Below are positions 10,282 through 22,880 of a DNA stretch of 64,000 bases, piece by piece; positions within the stretch are counted from its first letter, which is position 1, and each line of letters begins with the position of its first letter. Under the pieces are notes generated by a model, which saw only the letters and a program-made list of their open reading frames with translations, was not told the DNA's origin and made no database searches. Source of the stretch: Eutypella sp. D-1. Its lineage: Eukaryota > Ascomycota > Sordariomycetes > Xylariales > Diatrypaceae. A program made the translations under genes and the position numbers. The DNA lies in the NCBI GenBank assembly GCA_023313575.1, contig JAJTTP010000028.1, positions 62,001 through 126,000 on the forward strand, in the 5' to 3' direction.

Positions 10282-13177
10282 CGCGGAGAGCCTAGGTCAT
10301 CAACTTGACAGCCGAGACTCCACCCCTTACTTACTTACGTATCTAACAGTGCTGTCTGGAGTAAGGTCACCACTAACCTCGAAAACGTTATCAAGGAAGG
10401 TTTCACCAACAAGGGGAAAGATAAATCTATCCCAGAACGTCCACTCCCAAACAGCGAACGAAGTCGTCGAATTCTTCCGTAGTTATGGAGAGAGGGGCCA
10501 ATCTATCGGCCCCTAGCCTGCCAGATTACGCCAGAGATGCCCGGTGCTAAATAGTAACTAGTATTAAAGGATAGGCGCATCATCCCTGTATCGAATATAG
10601 CAAGTGTGTCTACTGACAGCCCCGCCTTGCCCCGGGTGCCAGTGCTCCCGTACCGGTCCACCAAGACCCGTCCATAAATGATAGCCTGCAAAGGGACACC
10701 TGGGTGAGCATTTAAAAGCTCCTTCGTTTTGATAAACATCACTGACGACAAGGCTACGATGTTATATAAATAAAGGGCTCTGCTGCTCCGATTCTCCTTG
10801 TCCGACGCATCAGATTTGATAACAGCTCCAGGATGGGTGCCAATACCTCGGTATGCGTAGGGAGGCGAGAGGAGCGGGATCCCGGAGATGGGTTGGTTAT
10901 ATGGGACAATGGGAATTTCATACTCTTGCCAGGTTTGCAGCTGCTACCTGTCCGGCGACGCCGATCAAAGAGGCAGAGTATAAGAAGCACCGAAAGGAAC
11001 TACGGTATATTGAACATGTTACCAAGAAGGGCAATCAAAATCGCATCACGTAATGCGAGCAGAGGCAACCTGCAAAACTTGTTTATATCAGGTATATTCG
11101 AAGTTATCTGCGGCGCAGTGGTAATAGTAGTAGTAGTAGTACCTGATCGCGGAAGCCGCCGCAGGAAGGCTGTTGGCGGTGCTTCTGTCTTGGTACGAAT
11201 TACAGGCTGCCGCGATAGTTATCATTGCGGTAGCCATTATTACGAGGTGGACTATTTTAAGGCCTGCGGCTTGGTATGTATAGTTACTACGTATGCTTTA
11301 TGTAAAGACGGCGCGGATGCATTTTTAAAATATGCGAAGCTGCCGGGGCGGGCAGCAAAAGGCATAATACAGGTCCCTTAAGACGCTTATGCAGGTCCTG
11401 CAACTTGTCTTGCCAGTCTGGCGCGGGGGTATTGGGGTCTCCAGGACCGCTTTACGGTGTGAGCATAACTTCTCATGAAAAAAAAGGAAGTCGCCAGAGC
11501 GTATGCCTTTCTTGGGCTCGGAGAGTAAAGCAGGTCGCAAACCAGGGGCGGATGCCAGCCTTTCGACATAACAAAATCTGATAGCTTTTCCCCTAGCTGT
11601 TGCTCGAAGTTATTAACCCTTAATGCAAAACCTGCATCATTCTTCCTGATTGTTATAGCTGGGGATAAATGGAGTTAAAGATGTAAAGTATCTGCCGCAG
11701 GGATCTGCAAATCAATTAGTTGCTATATAATAGCGCATATGCACCCTTTTTATCGCCATTTACCATGCTGGACAGACAGCCACTTCTAGCAGCCGGTGGT
11801 ACGCTTGGTGGTAATTGAGGACCATTTATTTTCGGTTATCTGAACCAGATAGCCCGCCTAAGTGGTTGATAATGAAAATAAGTCAGTGCCTACCGGGTGC
11901 CTTAGGTGCTGTCCCATCCTTGTTCTCATCCGCCTGCCGCTTTGGCATGAACTATTGCTACATAGTGGAATAATTAATCAGGAGTACCTCGCAATCGATA
12001 TACCATCTAATACATATACTATGCAGACTTTCATTACCCAGCAAATCTATAGCGGGGCCAACAGTTTTTACACTGGGTTTCGCGATCCGAGATAAAAAGA
12101 ACAAGACCTGGCTTGGCCAGCTTATCGGGGATTATGCCTTGATCTCCTTCGCTGCATTTGCCCGAGCGACCTTACAGTTTAGGATCGGTGTCCTTTTGTG
12201 GTGATAATGTCAAAGACTGTTGGGCTTACTTGTGATCAAGGCTGATATAAGCGAATACAAGTTCATACGTGCTTAGACTTGAGTTAGGTAAGGAGGAAGC
12301 ACGAAATGGCGTAAATACTTGCCTTATTATTTTTACGGTAATAAGGACAATCCCTTATATGGTTTATAAAAGGAGCCCGATAATAATTAAATAAACCTGT
12401 TACGGATATGCCACTATTTCCCGATATCCAGTCACCTTTATCCTTATCTTTCTTAGCTTGCGCCTTACGTACCCTGGTTTATATAAGTCATTTATTCATT
12501 TTCTGCGCCAGACATCCCTTATGGCTGTGATCGCGACAGCAATTCTGAGCGAAGTGGCTACGTGATAACATTTCAACTGAAATGCTTTACGTAGACTTTA
12601 AAGACAAAGAGAACGAGCAGAATTACAATATAGACCAAGTACAAACTATGCTGTAATTCATGGATTCTGCGATTTTGCGATTAGTTTTTAAAAATTGTGG
12701 ACTGCGTTGTACCTGCCTTAATATGCGTATTCCGCAACTGCCCCGCGTTTTTGTCGCGTTTTTGTCGCGTTTTTACCGCGTCCGCCCCGCACGGCCCGTG
12801 CCTTTACCCCGCATCTATCTTATGTCCACCCCATCAGCCCACGTAAAGAAGTTTTTAACCACTAAAGTGGTTGTATACGAACTGTTTTTTGCGCTATATT
12901 TTGCGCTATAAATCAGCTCTAGCGCTTAATTTTAAGCTTTTAAGGCTTGCTTTACTGAACTAATAGCGCATATTAAAGACCAAAGTGTATACTGTTTTAG
13001 CCCTGCTTTGCTCCGACTTAATCCTAACCTTTGCATTTTCCATGCCTTTATTATAAAAATTCAACACCCCTTATTAAACTTACTTTGCCCCGTACTTACG
13101 TCTGGGCAGCACACCATCTGAACCAAGCACATTATTATCTTTTTACTACACTTGATTTTGCTTAAATCATAGGTATT
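10282..13177. other. No supported gene; decayed repeats
   Basis: Short open stretches occur on the minus strand at 10503-10751 (KTKELLNAHPGVPLQAIIYG) and 10754-10990, and on the plus strand at 10833-11381. None has a motif I can name. From about 11.6 kb onward the AT content rises moderately. A short GCGTTTTTGTC-type tandem repeat lies near 12743-12780. Confidence 0.35.
12743..12780 (+). repeat. Short tandem repeat of a CGCGTTTTTGT-like unit
   Basis: Three consecutive near-identical units (CGCGTTTTTGT, CGCGTTTTTGT, CGCGTTTTTAC) are visible. A related ACGCGTTTTTGACGCGTTT word occurs at about 23766-23785. No function can be assigned. Confidence 0.7.
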
Positions 13178-14400
13178 ATGTGCTCATTAAATCGCATAAT
13201 TTATATAATCCGCATCCTGCAGCTAACATATAGGCATTATAAAATTGTCCCGCTCCTCTCTCGGTCGGGTAAGATCGACGCCTATGCCCTCGGCCTTACA
13301 ACAGCTTGGTTTAATTTAATAATGGCTACATCTCGCTCCGCAATTCCAGTACGGGCGTGGCTATTCTTGGTCGCAATTAACCCCTACAGGTCTTTGACCG
13401 TGATGTCATTTTAGTGGTGCATGTTATTAATGGCAGTCTGATAATGCTGTCGTGGGTTTAAAACTGTATTGCTGTGCTAAGTTTAAAGATTATCAACGAC
13501 AGCCTTATATCGTTCTTAGTCGCTATAAAGTATTCGCCTCTTTTCCGCCCGTCTCGGCGCGCCAGTTCGTCAATAGCCGTACCGCAGTAAAGAAGGTAGA
13601 CCTGGTAGGCTGCATAGCAGGCCTAGCCCAGCGGACTTGTTATAAAGTTTAGCTGGATAAAGGAGTCGATGCCTACATTGCTCTTCACGACAGTAAAAAG
13701 GATAAGCAACTCGATCCAGCGCAGGTGTTATACGTAAGGCGGCTCTTAATTATAAAGGGATGGTTTTATATTTATGAATTTGTCTTTGCTTACACATCTA
13801 TTAATTCCGTCTCCAAGTAAGCCTGTTAACTTAGACGTCCCTTTAACCCCGAAATTCCAGTTCTTATTAGCAAGACCTCGGTAGAGGCTGATAAAAGAGC
13901 TTTGTCTTTTCACCAGATGGCGGCAAGCTAAGCAAGTATGGCATGTTCTTATCGATTCCCCTTGCGGCTCTTATACGGAGACTACTCGACTATAGGTAGC
14001 TTGTAATAAGTGAAGGCCTGGAATTATTAATGGCAGCCTCTTTTAATCGGTCATCGTTTTCCTGTTTCCCCTTGCATCGGTCAGGTGGTACTTTTAAAGA
14101 GCATAAAGACAGCCCCAGCTAAGACCTGAGTTAATTCCTAGGTGGGCAGCCGACTTTTAGCTAGGCCTGCCCCTGCTGTAAGCCTGACTAGCAAAGCGCG
14201 ACAACCCAGTTTCGGTATTAATGAGTATTACGAAGATAAAAAATGCCGGTTTATTAATATCATTTTTAGTCGGTCAGATTAATGTGAATTAGTGAGCACT
14301 GGATTATATACTGGTGGTAATAGCAGCTGATTGATTACTAGATAATCGGTTATTATCACAGCTAATTAATCCAGGACGCGCTAAGGAGAACGACTTGGAG
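13178..14400 (+). pseudogene. Degenerate plus-strand coding relic, probably mobile element
   Basis: Broken open pieces occur at 13178-13414 and 13452-13652. The second contains VGCIAGLAQRTCYKV and is followed in the same direction by further coding-like sequence (KKDKQLDPAQVLYVRRLL, about 13695-13745) beyond a stop. The pieces look like one old transposase- or polymerase-type protein interrupted by stops. I cannot name the family. Confidence 0.3.
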
Positions 14401-15260
14401 ATAGATGCTCAAGGACAGACAACAGCGTGATCCGTATTCTTCATTGCATTATCTTCCCGTATATTGTTGGTAGGATCCTCTCGATTATAAGGCCTGCGTC
14501 GTAAACATAAACGAGCTCGTATGATATGCTGCCGAGCAAGGACTGGTTGTAACGAATTGCAGCAACAACTGATTTTAAACCCCGACCATGTTGCACTGGC
14601 AGGCGCTGATGAATATCTACGCATCCTGCTAATGAAAAAGGCACCACCTAACCTTGGGATTGATTGCTATTAAGAAGAAAGAAAAGATCACTGTTCAAGG
14701 ATGAGGTTTCAGCTTATAACTTTCGCCAAAAGCCTTAATGGCTTGCCAAGCTACAGGAGTAGGCTGCAGTTAAGGAGCTGTCTCTTTGTGACTCCGGGGA
14801 AGAATGCAGTTCAATACGTTCATCGACTTTCAGCTTTTCTTCTTAATCTGGCTCTTGTCCGGTGGATTTTTATTAATAGGATTCCATTCTTTGCCTCGAG
14901 GCTTGATATACGGGTTCGCGTATCGAATGCTAGCGGGTTCGGCGCTTTACTTATTCTAGGGTATCTTATCGTAACCAAAAAAGGCGTATATTTTAGGGCC
15001 TAAAAGGGGCCTTGCTACGGCTTTTGGGAAGGAAGGAAAAAGAAGAAGAATCTCCTAAACCTATCCCCGGGTGCTCCTTTGATAGGTGGCCAGGGTGGGC
15101 CCAAAAGGGCCCACACTGGTTGCGACATATCTGGTAGCTTTGTTACTGAATAAACCCCCAGAAGGATGGCATGCTCACCTAGAATGGATACGGAAGGACA
15201 TAGCAGCATAAGCAAGTACCGGACCTAGGAGTGCGACAGACAGGAACATCATTGCCAGGG
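14401..15260. other. No supported gene
   Basis: A plus-strand open stretch (14701-15003) and short minus-strand frames show no recognisable motif. A perfect TGGGCCC-AAAA-GGGCCCA hairpin lies at 15096-15113. Confidence 0.35.
15096..15113. repeat. Perfect 7-bp inverted repeat with AAAA loop
   Basis: TGGGCCC, AAAA, GGGCCCA are read directly from the sequence. It may be part of a long terminal repeat or simply chance; nothing around it identifies a terminator. Confidence 0.5.
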
Positions 15261-18200
15261 TTTAGTATGGCACAAACAAGAGCCTATGGCACCAAGCGTC
15301 TAGTCGAGAAATTGACGATCCTTTATGCCCGGGCGATATAGGGGCGTACTCATTCATTAGGCGTCTTTCGACATTGACGTCCCCGCCAAAATTGCAGACG
15401 AGGAAATCTTCCTCCGACTCCCAGTCACAGCCCCATGTCGGGTCATCTGGAGCCAAAGCTGCTACTGGGCACTTCTAAGCTTGGCGAAAACGGCGCTGTC
15501 ATCGACTATCCACGGAATGCGATGAAGATCACTTCGTCGCAAGGCGCTGTTCTTCCTGTTAATGTCCCGCGATGGACGTCCAAGGTTAAGAGGAGAGTAC
15601 GCGCCGTCTTTACCAACAGGTCCCGTAAACTGCTGCTGTTTAAAATCATTTTTTAAATTGTAACCAGCCTTCCTTTCCTTATTAATAATTTTCGGGGTGC
15701 CGCTTATCATCCTTAGCTCCCTATCGTCTTCATTTAACCTTATACCGTAATAGATATCGGACCTATAGTTATAAATGACATCTAGGTCGTCATGTTCCTC
15801 AGCAAGGTCCCGGCCCGCCCCAAAGCCCCATATCACCCACACCAGCGTCGAGATCACCTCCCCAGACGTCGCCATCCAAGTTAACGACGTCGTCTCCGAA
15901 GGAGACTTCCCAGATGCCCAGCTCGGTGCCCTAAATACCTAAAACTCATTCACCGAAGCCCGCCAAACTCGCTCCCATAGCGAACATTTCTAGGCCTTCG
16001 CCGATGATGGCTCTCAGACCACTTTGTCGACTCTTCAAGCCACGTCGATTCCTCCGACCACGGCGGTCCCTCAGACCACCACGACCCCTCAGGCCGCTGC
16101 AGCCGCTTATATCACTATAATCACTGCGGCCCTTTAAACATAATCGAAACCAACGGCGATGGTGGCTTTATGTAAGACAAGCCGCCGTCTTGTCTAACTT
16201 GAACCAGACGGTAATATGCTCGGTGCTATACCCCTATTATACGTGATTATACTCCCTCTTAGTAAACTGCGTTAGGTACATCGTAAAACAGTGGCATCAG
16301 GTGCAGTTCCTCCGCTATGCTTTAACTCGGGTTGTGTTAAGCTGGACGCATACGCGCGGAGTGAATAAAGGTTATAAAACCGGCGGCAGCGACAAGCCGA
16401 GCAACCTACGACGTTGTCAGTAGGTGTAAATACCTTCGAGCCAGGATTCAGGGGTGTATCATACAGTCGCACTATGGAGTACGTTCGTAAGAGATATAGA
16501 GAAGTTGCCAGGGAGGGGAGCTGTGAGATGAGGTCTAGCTATAGAGATAGATTCGGGCGATCGCCCTTAATGTCAGTTCAACCGAGCCCATTCTGGGCGA
16601 CCTGTGGGAGCCCTCTGGGAGAGGGAGAATAGAAGAATAACTACCCTCCTGGATGGCTGGGAGCCCTATTTATAGGGCGGCTCAGAGCGCCATATACAGG
16701 GCCCGGTGGAGCGCCCAGTGGTGCGCCACTGGGCCAAGCCCCAGCGGGGGGTATCTGGTCCTTTTCCTAACCGTGACAGAAGGGTTTTGCTGAAGCCTGT
16801 TAATAGAGTGCTGGCAAGGTGGGTTCAAGTATGGAGAACAGCGTGGCGACGACTTTTGTTTTCTCTGGATACGTTAGCAGTTGATTGCGCCCATTCCTCG
16901 ATAAGTAAAGGTTAGAGCTGTGGACGAGTGGAATACTAGACGTGCTTTACGTGTTGTAGCGGTATGCTCAGATCCGCTGCCCTGCAATATCCGACATGTT
17001 CCGTCGCCCAGCTGCAGATAGGGGCTCCCGCGTGAGTGTGTATGTTCGTTAAGCTAGAAAAAAGCCAATCCCATCATCTTAAATCGGACCGCCACCCAAA
17101 ACCAGTCCCGGAGGCTATCACCTCCGAGCCCATTCCTTAAGACCCCAGATCTCCAGAGCACTTTTAGACCTTCACCAGGCCATTCTGGCTATGAATAATC
17201 CTTATTTAACACCGATTTATTCGCGGCCATTAATATGAAAGATCACGACTGGGTTGACTGTTAAATTATCCACAGTGTCGACGTCGTCCTTAACACGATA
17301 AACAGATAAAACAGGATCTATTACTGACAGGACTCTCGCTTTTCTCTACTTGGCGATACCAAGACATCTTCACTACACGATCTGCTCCAAGGAAGTCTGT
17401 CGCCGCGTTGTTTACGCAGCCCTGATTCACCTTCACATATAACGGCGTTAAACGACTTGCCACTTATCGCTTTAAATCATTTTCAACTGTCCACACTTTA
17501 TAGACGTTATCCTGGGGGTCCTCCTTCTCGGACACGATCAACTTCATCACTGCCAGAGCAGCTGCTACATCACTTGTTATAATAGGCTCCGAGTTATTAC
17601 TAATTGCTGCTTTAAATCGGCAACTGCCTTTTTGCGGTCGGCAACAGCCGTGGCGTAACCCGCGGTTGCTTCTTCCAACTACAATCGAAGGTCCTTAATA
17701 GCACTTTCATACTGACTGTGGAGGTTGGTGATGGTCACTTCATGCTAGGGGCGTAGGTCATGGACGGTGGCCTCATATTATTAGTTAAGGGTGTTGACTA
17801 GAGTGTCACGCTGTGTCTGAAGGTCTGACACGAGGGCATCGTGTTTAATTTTCGTACCTGCCACAGCTATGCTATAACAAGTGTTAATATCTGTGATGGC
17901 TCTCTCGTAGGCACTCTGCAAATCGCTAACAGTTTTTCAAACTCTCTATCTCAGGTTAGAAAAGACAGCGCTAACTTGTAAAGCCAATACGTCTCGAGAG
18001 CTTATAAAGGTAACCTACGTGTTTACATGCTTTCTTAACGAATACGATTGGGAAAGGAACCTTCTACAGATACTGAGACCCGAGCAGAGACGAGGCACTA
18101 TAATGCTATGTTCAGGAAGCAGTTGAAACACCTTCAAATTTACCAAGCCTCGCCTTGCGTCGTAAACAGATAGGATGGCTTATGTCCTTCGGGAATACTA

Positions 18201-18290
18201 TGGCTTTAGACATTCATGCTAAAGTGATGGCGTCTATAAATGCGCGATTCTCCACCCTGTCGCCGGCGTATCCCTCCGAGTGCTGAGAAC
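15261..18290. other. Retroelement relics, probable LTR/Gag pieces
   Basis: Minus-strand open stretches lie at 15262-15456 and 15462-15875. A Thr/Pro/Ala-rich segment on the plus strand (about 16020-16110) resembles a Gag linker. A promoter-like CTATTTATAGGGCGG word lies at about 16667-16681 in an LTR-like setting with GC-rich inverted repeats. On the minus strand about 17.6-18.0 kb contains coiled-coil-like but broken sequence. No intact gene is visible. Confidence 0.35.
16713..16734. repeat. Perfect 9-bp hairpin, possible LTR element
   Basis: GCCCAGTGG, loop TGCG, CCACTGGGC. It sits about 40 bp downstream of a TATTTATAGGGCGG promoter-like word, so it could be the leader of an LTR transcript. 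This is inference. Confidence 0.5.
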
Positions 18291-19426
18291 CTCTACTTAG
18301 AGTCGTGCGTGGCCTGGCACTTCCCTCCAACTGGCCGCGAGGGAGACGCAGATAGAACTGTCCACTGGACAACGCGCCTTCGGGCTTGAGTCTGCTGGAT
18401 GGGTTGTGGAATTTCTGTATCTGGCGTCAATAGTCCTAGCCCAGCACGGCCATATGTCCCATGGGAGCTCTGGTTGAGGGCTGCGTAGCAGCCCTCCCCC
18501 GCCGTCAATCAATACAACAACAACAAATCCTTCCGGGTACATCTAGGTTGATTTAGAACGGTTATGGTGGAACAAGAAGGTACGACGGTATTGCAAGCGG
18601 CCGAGACTCGGTGTCGAATTGGGTTGGCCTTTCTTGTCAACTCTACAGGCACTGTCATACGCTGGCAGGACTTGGAGGTGATATGTGGTGAATGACAGTG
18701 ATAATTGATAGCCCACCGGTTCCTTTCTGGGCCATTGCCTAGGACTTCATCGTCGCCATTCCAAAGATCCTTCATCACAATGATTTGGCATGTTCCAGGA
18801 TACAACTTAATAATTAGTCCACAAATTCTCCAAACGGGGCCTTTTTGTTCCCAGTCACATCACACTCCTCACGAGGGACTTACGCAGTGATCGTGCTCAA
18901 GATCCCGACTATAGATTAAGGACTCCCGGCCAGTCATACATGGTGGAGACCTTAAGTTCATGTCCGATTTCTACTCTTCATGATCTTCAAGACTTCCCAT
19001 CCGCCCCTATAGAGGATACCGTATTTCTCAGCAAAGCCTAGGGCGAGCATTTCCAGCATAATGACAAGATACTGTAACTTTTTGATGACATCAGCATCAC
19101 TTTGAACGTATCGAAGTTCTTCGTCGGGTACATCCCCGTTCGGTGTTAAGGTAGGTTGTCTCGGTCTTTTGCCGGGTTATGTATCGAGTAGACTGTTAGC
19201 GATTCGACAAAACGAATGACATGCCGTTATTAAGCTTAAATAGTTTTTCAGCCCTACCGAAGCAAGGGCGGCAGACCCTAGGACCACCGGCAGTGTGCGC
19301 ACCACCAGGGCGCGCACCATGACGCCCGTCGCGCGATGCATCGGGTGCTGTGTCATGGAGACGACGACTCAGAGGTAAAAAACAGGCGATGTCGAAATGA
19401 TTTGGATAGGATGGCATGGAGAGGAT
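18291..19426. other. No intact gene; minus-strand coding-like remnant near 19.0-19.15 kb
   Basis: On the minus strand about 19000-19150 a short stretch reads like protein (DEELRYVQSDADVIKKLQYL followed by VIMLEMLALGFAEKYG). It is not part of a long frame. Frames at 18293-18805 have no recognisable motif. Confidence 0.3.
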
Positions 19427-19780
19427 CTAAGAGATAGCTTGTCGGATTATGACATCCATGACATTTCTGTCTTTACTACAGGTAAACAAAAATGGAGTGA
19501 TAAAAATGCCTTTTTTACCGTCTTCGATAACAGGGCCAAGATAGAACTGGGTTCCCTGAACGGCCTGGTCCAGAAAGTGATATTTGACTGGGTCTCCGAT
19601 CGTATATGTACCAACTCCTACTCCCTTGATACACTGGGTCATTTTGATGCCGTCCAGAACCCTGCTGGATCGAGCTCCGTATATATGCGTGTAGTTTTCT
19701 GTTAGAGAAGACCAACTAATTCCTAAGGGCATACGAGCGTTTATGTCGACGTGGACTGGTGCCGCCGAGAATAGGGGTGT
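19427..19780 (-). pseudogene. Possible exon of an unrecognised protein
   Basis: The minus-strand frame is open from about 19785 and includes an ATG at 19732, ending at 19427. It reads like a folded domain: PVHVDINARMPLGISWSSLT, IGDPVKYHFLDQAVQGTQFY and GPVIEDGKKGIFITPFLF. I do not recognise the family. A stop lies upstream in frame, and the sequence downstream is broken, so this may be one exon or a relic of a gene running toward 19.0 kb. Confidence 0.35.
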
Positions 19781-21556
19781 GGGTTGAGATTACTAGATTG
19801 TTGAATTGAAGTTAAGACTGGGACATCGAGACCGTCCTGTATATAAAAGATGTCTTCTTACCCTATAGAAGTAGCTGAGTCTCAAGTCAACCAATTCATA
19901 TACTCCATTGCAACATAGATCACCGTGACACATCTTTCCGCTCAGCTATTACTAGATACTGTGTGATAGAGTTTTATTACGACAAGAAGGGGCGAGTTCA
20001 TGATCATAGGAGCAGAGGACGTATGTCCTAGCACAGGAAGGTAGTGCCAAGCCAATGAACTTATGGGTTTTATATTCGCTATACGTTGGCCACTAACCCA
20101 TTTCTTATCCAGGAATTCCCTGTCTTCGACATCAAGACGATATGGCCTGATACGGACCTATTAGTTTTGCCGCAAGATTAGATTGTAAGGAGAGAAGTGC
20201 TGACGCGCGCAGAATTTAGATACCAGTCCACTGAGTTGGAAGCCACGGCCTCGTGTGGACATGTGGCCAGCTGCGTCCGTAGATCTAGGCGTGTAGGATG
20301 GACGTCGACGTACCTACGGGTCATCGAGGTATAGGTAAAAGGTGTTGTAAACCGGAAAAATCTCCGTTGTCAACGGTATCAACAGCTCCCCTCGTTTCAT
20401 AGCTTCTTCTGCTTACCTGAAATAATTTTGCCTTCACATCCGCCACATAGCCGGAAGGACGAATCTCGTACCCCATGCGCTGCCTAGACTTCTCACTGCC
20501 CCGACATGGACGACATCGAAGCCAACAACGACAGAAACACCTTTAATAACTTCGCTCCAATTTGGTAGCATCTTCCGGTGAAAGGGAGATGGAGTGAAAT
20601 AGCAAGAAGGAAGACAATGATGACTGTATTATGACAACGTAAGTGTGTCTAAGTACTTGGCACACCTGTGCCACCGAGAAGTTCAGTCAGGCGTGTCACG
20701 GGTGAAAGCAAGGGATATCAGAGTGGCGATACATAAGGTTCTTACAGTAGTCAAATTCCCCTAAGGGTATCGAAGGAACGCAAGCCGGAGGAACAGCGTA
20801 GCCTATTTCCTTTATACTCCAAGTGCTTATATACCTTAGATCTCTCGTATCTTATACCACTGTCGGTGTCTATATTGTGAACTGGGTATATTACAGCTAG
20901 GATACATCGCCTAAGACTCGAACGGATATCAACTACCCTTACTACCTACCATCTCCCGTTCATACGCGACGACACCAGATTAGCAACCATTTGGCTTGAT
21001 ACTGGCTGCTCAACCTTCTTTTTAACAGAAAGGGCATTATGTAGTTCATATCTTCAGCTGCGATTCTGTCTGAGCGAACGACGATTGTTAACGGAATTAA
21101 GGCGTTTTCATATTCGTGTAGCTGCTCCTGTGCCGATGTTGGTCACCGCTGTTCCTGACGCATACCAAGTGCCAGCCCGAGTGCATAATGACACATATAA
21201 TGCAAGGCTTTGTCGGTAACGATGATTGCATATACCTAGGTCTCCTATGAAATCGAAAGCCGTACCCAATGTCGAGTCAGGCACTCGGGCAGTCGACCGA
21301 TGCGTGGAGACTCCACTGGGGAAATGTTTTAACGCCTTATACCTTACAGCAGCATCCCAATACTCCTGCAAGCTTCAGTCATCTACTTCCGTCTGCAAGG
21401 GCTGGAGGTCACGATAGCTGCAAGCTTAAATATAAAGCCGTTCTCGTTTGTTTGTGCTTCGACAATAAATCAATCAGTACCTATCTGGGGCTGTGTCCGA
21501 TATCGCCCGCTTCCAGGGCTTGCTTCTAAGCAACAGAGCCTGGGCTGAAGAGATCC
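19781..21556. other. No supported gene
   Basis: Only short frames occur. The longest is on the minus strand at 21108-21371, with no recognised motif. This is the downstream side of the tyrosinase gene; no clear polyadenylation signal stands out. Confidence 0.4.
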
Positions 21557-22880
21557 TCATATATACTCTGCGCAGACGAAGCTGCCCCCTATATCCATCA
21601 CATCGGCAATTGTTATGTTCGGCATGATGTTTGCGGACCATAGGGTATGGTTTAAAGTCGTGGCATTGCCACCATCGTTAAAGTAGTCGGTAAAAGCAGG
21701 GTTCGGGGTTATGTCGAACCCACCGCCGGGCCCGCCTGGACCAGATCCATTGCCCGGGGGGAAGAACGGGTTGTCTCCCGGTGGGAACGTGAAGTTGAAG
21801 CCTGGCGGCAAGGTAAAGTTGAACCCGGGAGGGAAGCCGCCAAATGGCTGTCGCGTGTTATTGCCCCCTATCTCAGTCAGACGGTGCGGGAGATCTTTCG
21901 ACTGCCAGTCCCACCAGAGCTTGTCCAGGTAAGTGTGGTGCAGGAAAAAGATGGGATCTCCGGGCGACAGCAACGGATTGATCATCTATTTCCAGCAAGT
22001 ATTAGCAAGCGGTGGTCCCATCACCTGGTCCGGTTTTCGAAATTTACCGTGCCCGAGACACCGCCGTGTCCTGCGCCATGAGGACGGCCCTCGAGGCAGT
22101 TCCACGCCGCGGTGAACTCCTTCTCCACCATACAAGCGTCAATGTACTCCTGGGCCGCCGCCGAGAACGCTCGCTCGTTGAGATTCCGTGAGATGCAGTA
22201 CTCTTCGAGCGACAGATCCTCATTGTAGCGCAGGGTTAAGTTCGCAAAAGGGCCGTCCGTGATGCATCGGTCGACTCCTTTCCCGTTCCCGCCGAAGCCC
22301 AACTCAGTGTCGAAGACGTCAGACGAAGTCAGTTGACCAACATCGGAGACCTCGTCCCAGTAGCTAAAAAGTGTTCAGCGGTGCGCACTCGCGCAAGTTT
22401 CGAGTACACCTCCAGGGTACGTACGGAATAGGGCCTACGTAATCGCACTCGGCTCGCAGCAGATGTTCGTGAACTGTCATGAAATACCGGTGGAACGGTA
22501 GGAAGGCCCCCTGACTACGTAAGCAATCTTGCCCAGGCCCACGGGAAGGGCCGAGAATACCACTCCGTGAACGTAGCTTGCTTGCGCAATATGAGCATAC
22601 TGCAGTTCATCCCATCGGGTAACTGCTCCTGGAATGCCGGCTTTAGCGGGCTCCGACATGAGGCAGAGCTCCCCTTGAATATACTCCGACTTCTCAGCCG
22701 TCGTGAGTGCACTCCTATTCGGATGTTAGTAGCGGCATGACCGAGGGGAATGCAAGCTGACCATGATTTACGCTGGTGCCGGGTAGTGCACTTAGCGATC
22801 TGGGAGTCGGGGATGGCCAAGGACAGCACCCTCGAGACTCCTAGAAACAGGCCGATGAGCCGGGCGGTATGCACCAACAT
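21557..22880 (-). CDS. Secreted tyrosinase, five exons, intact
   Basis: A type-3 copper monooxygenase that oxidises phenols to o-quinones, as in melanin or secondary metabolism. Exons on the minus strand are 22880-22762, 22714-22561, 22510-22425, 22363-22048 and 21985-21557; all phases agree and give 367 residues. A hydrophobic N-terminus (LIGLFLGVSRVLSLA) looks like a signal peptide. The CuA ligands are His81 (YAH), His89 (VHG) and His98 in GAFLPFHRYF, where the usual PWHRY has Phe. CuB has His215 and His219 in PHGAGHGG and the HH at 241-242 in DPIFFLHHTYLDKLWWDWQ. Between CuB and the end is a Pro/Gly/Phe/Asn insertion with PPGFNFT repeats. The length fits short fungal tyrosinases without a large C-terminal shielding domain. 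The neighbours are decayed, so no cluster partner is visible. Confidence 0.92.
21986..22047 (-). other. Tyrosinase intron 4
   Basis: A 62-bp intron with donor GTAAAT, branch site GCTAATAC and acceptor AAATAG. Removal gives the conserved HGGVSGTMINPLLSPGDP. Confidence 0.85.
22364..22424 (-). other. Tyrosinase intron 3
   Basis: A 61-bp intron with donor GTACGT and acceptor TTTTAG. Removal restores the conserved GPIPYWDE motif. Confidence 0.85.
22511..22560 (-). other. Tyrosinase intron 2
   Basis: A 50-bp intron with donor GTATTC and acceptor AGTCAG. Removal restores the CuA motif HGVGAFLPFHRYF, which is strong support. Confidence 0.85.
22715..22761 (-). other. Tyrosinase intron 1
   Basis: A 47-bp intron with donor GTCAGC, a textbook CTACTAAC branch site and acceptor GAATAG. 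It splits the Trp40 codon in RKSW/SALTTAEK. Confidence 0.85.

Noticed and set aside
21711..21932. Plus-strand Pro/Gly-rich frame opposite the tyrosinase
   Set aside because: It is the antisense shadow of the tyrosinase Pro/Gly repeat.
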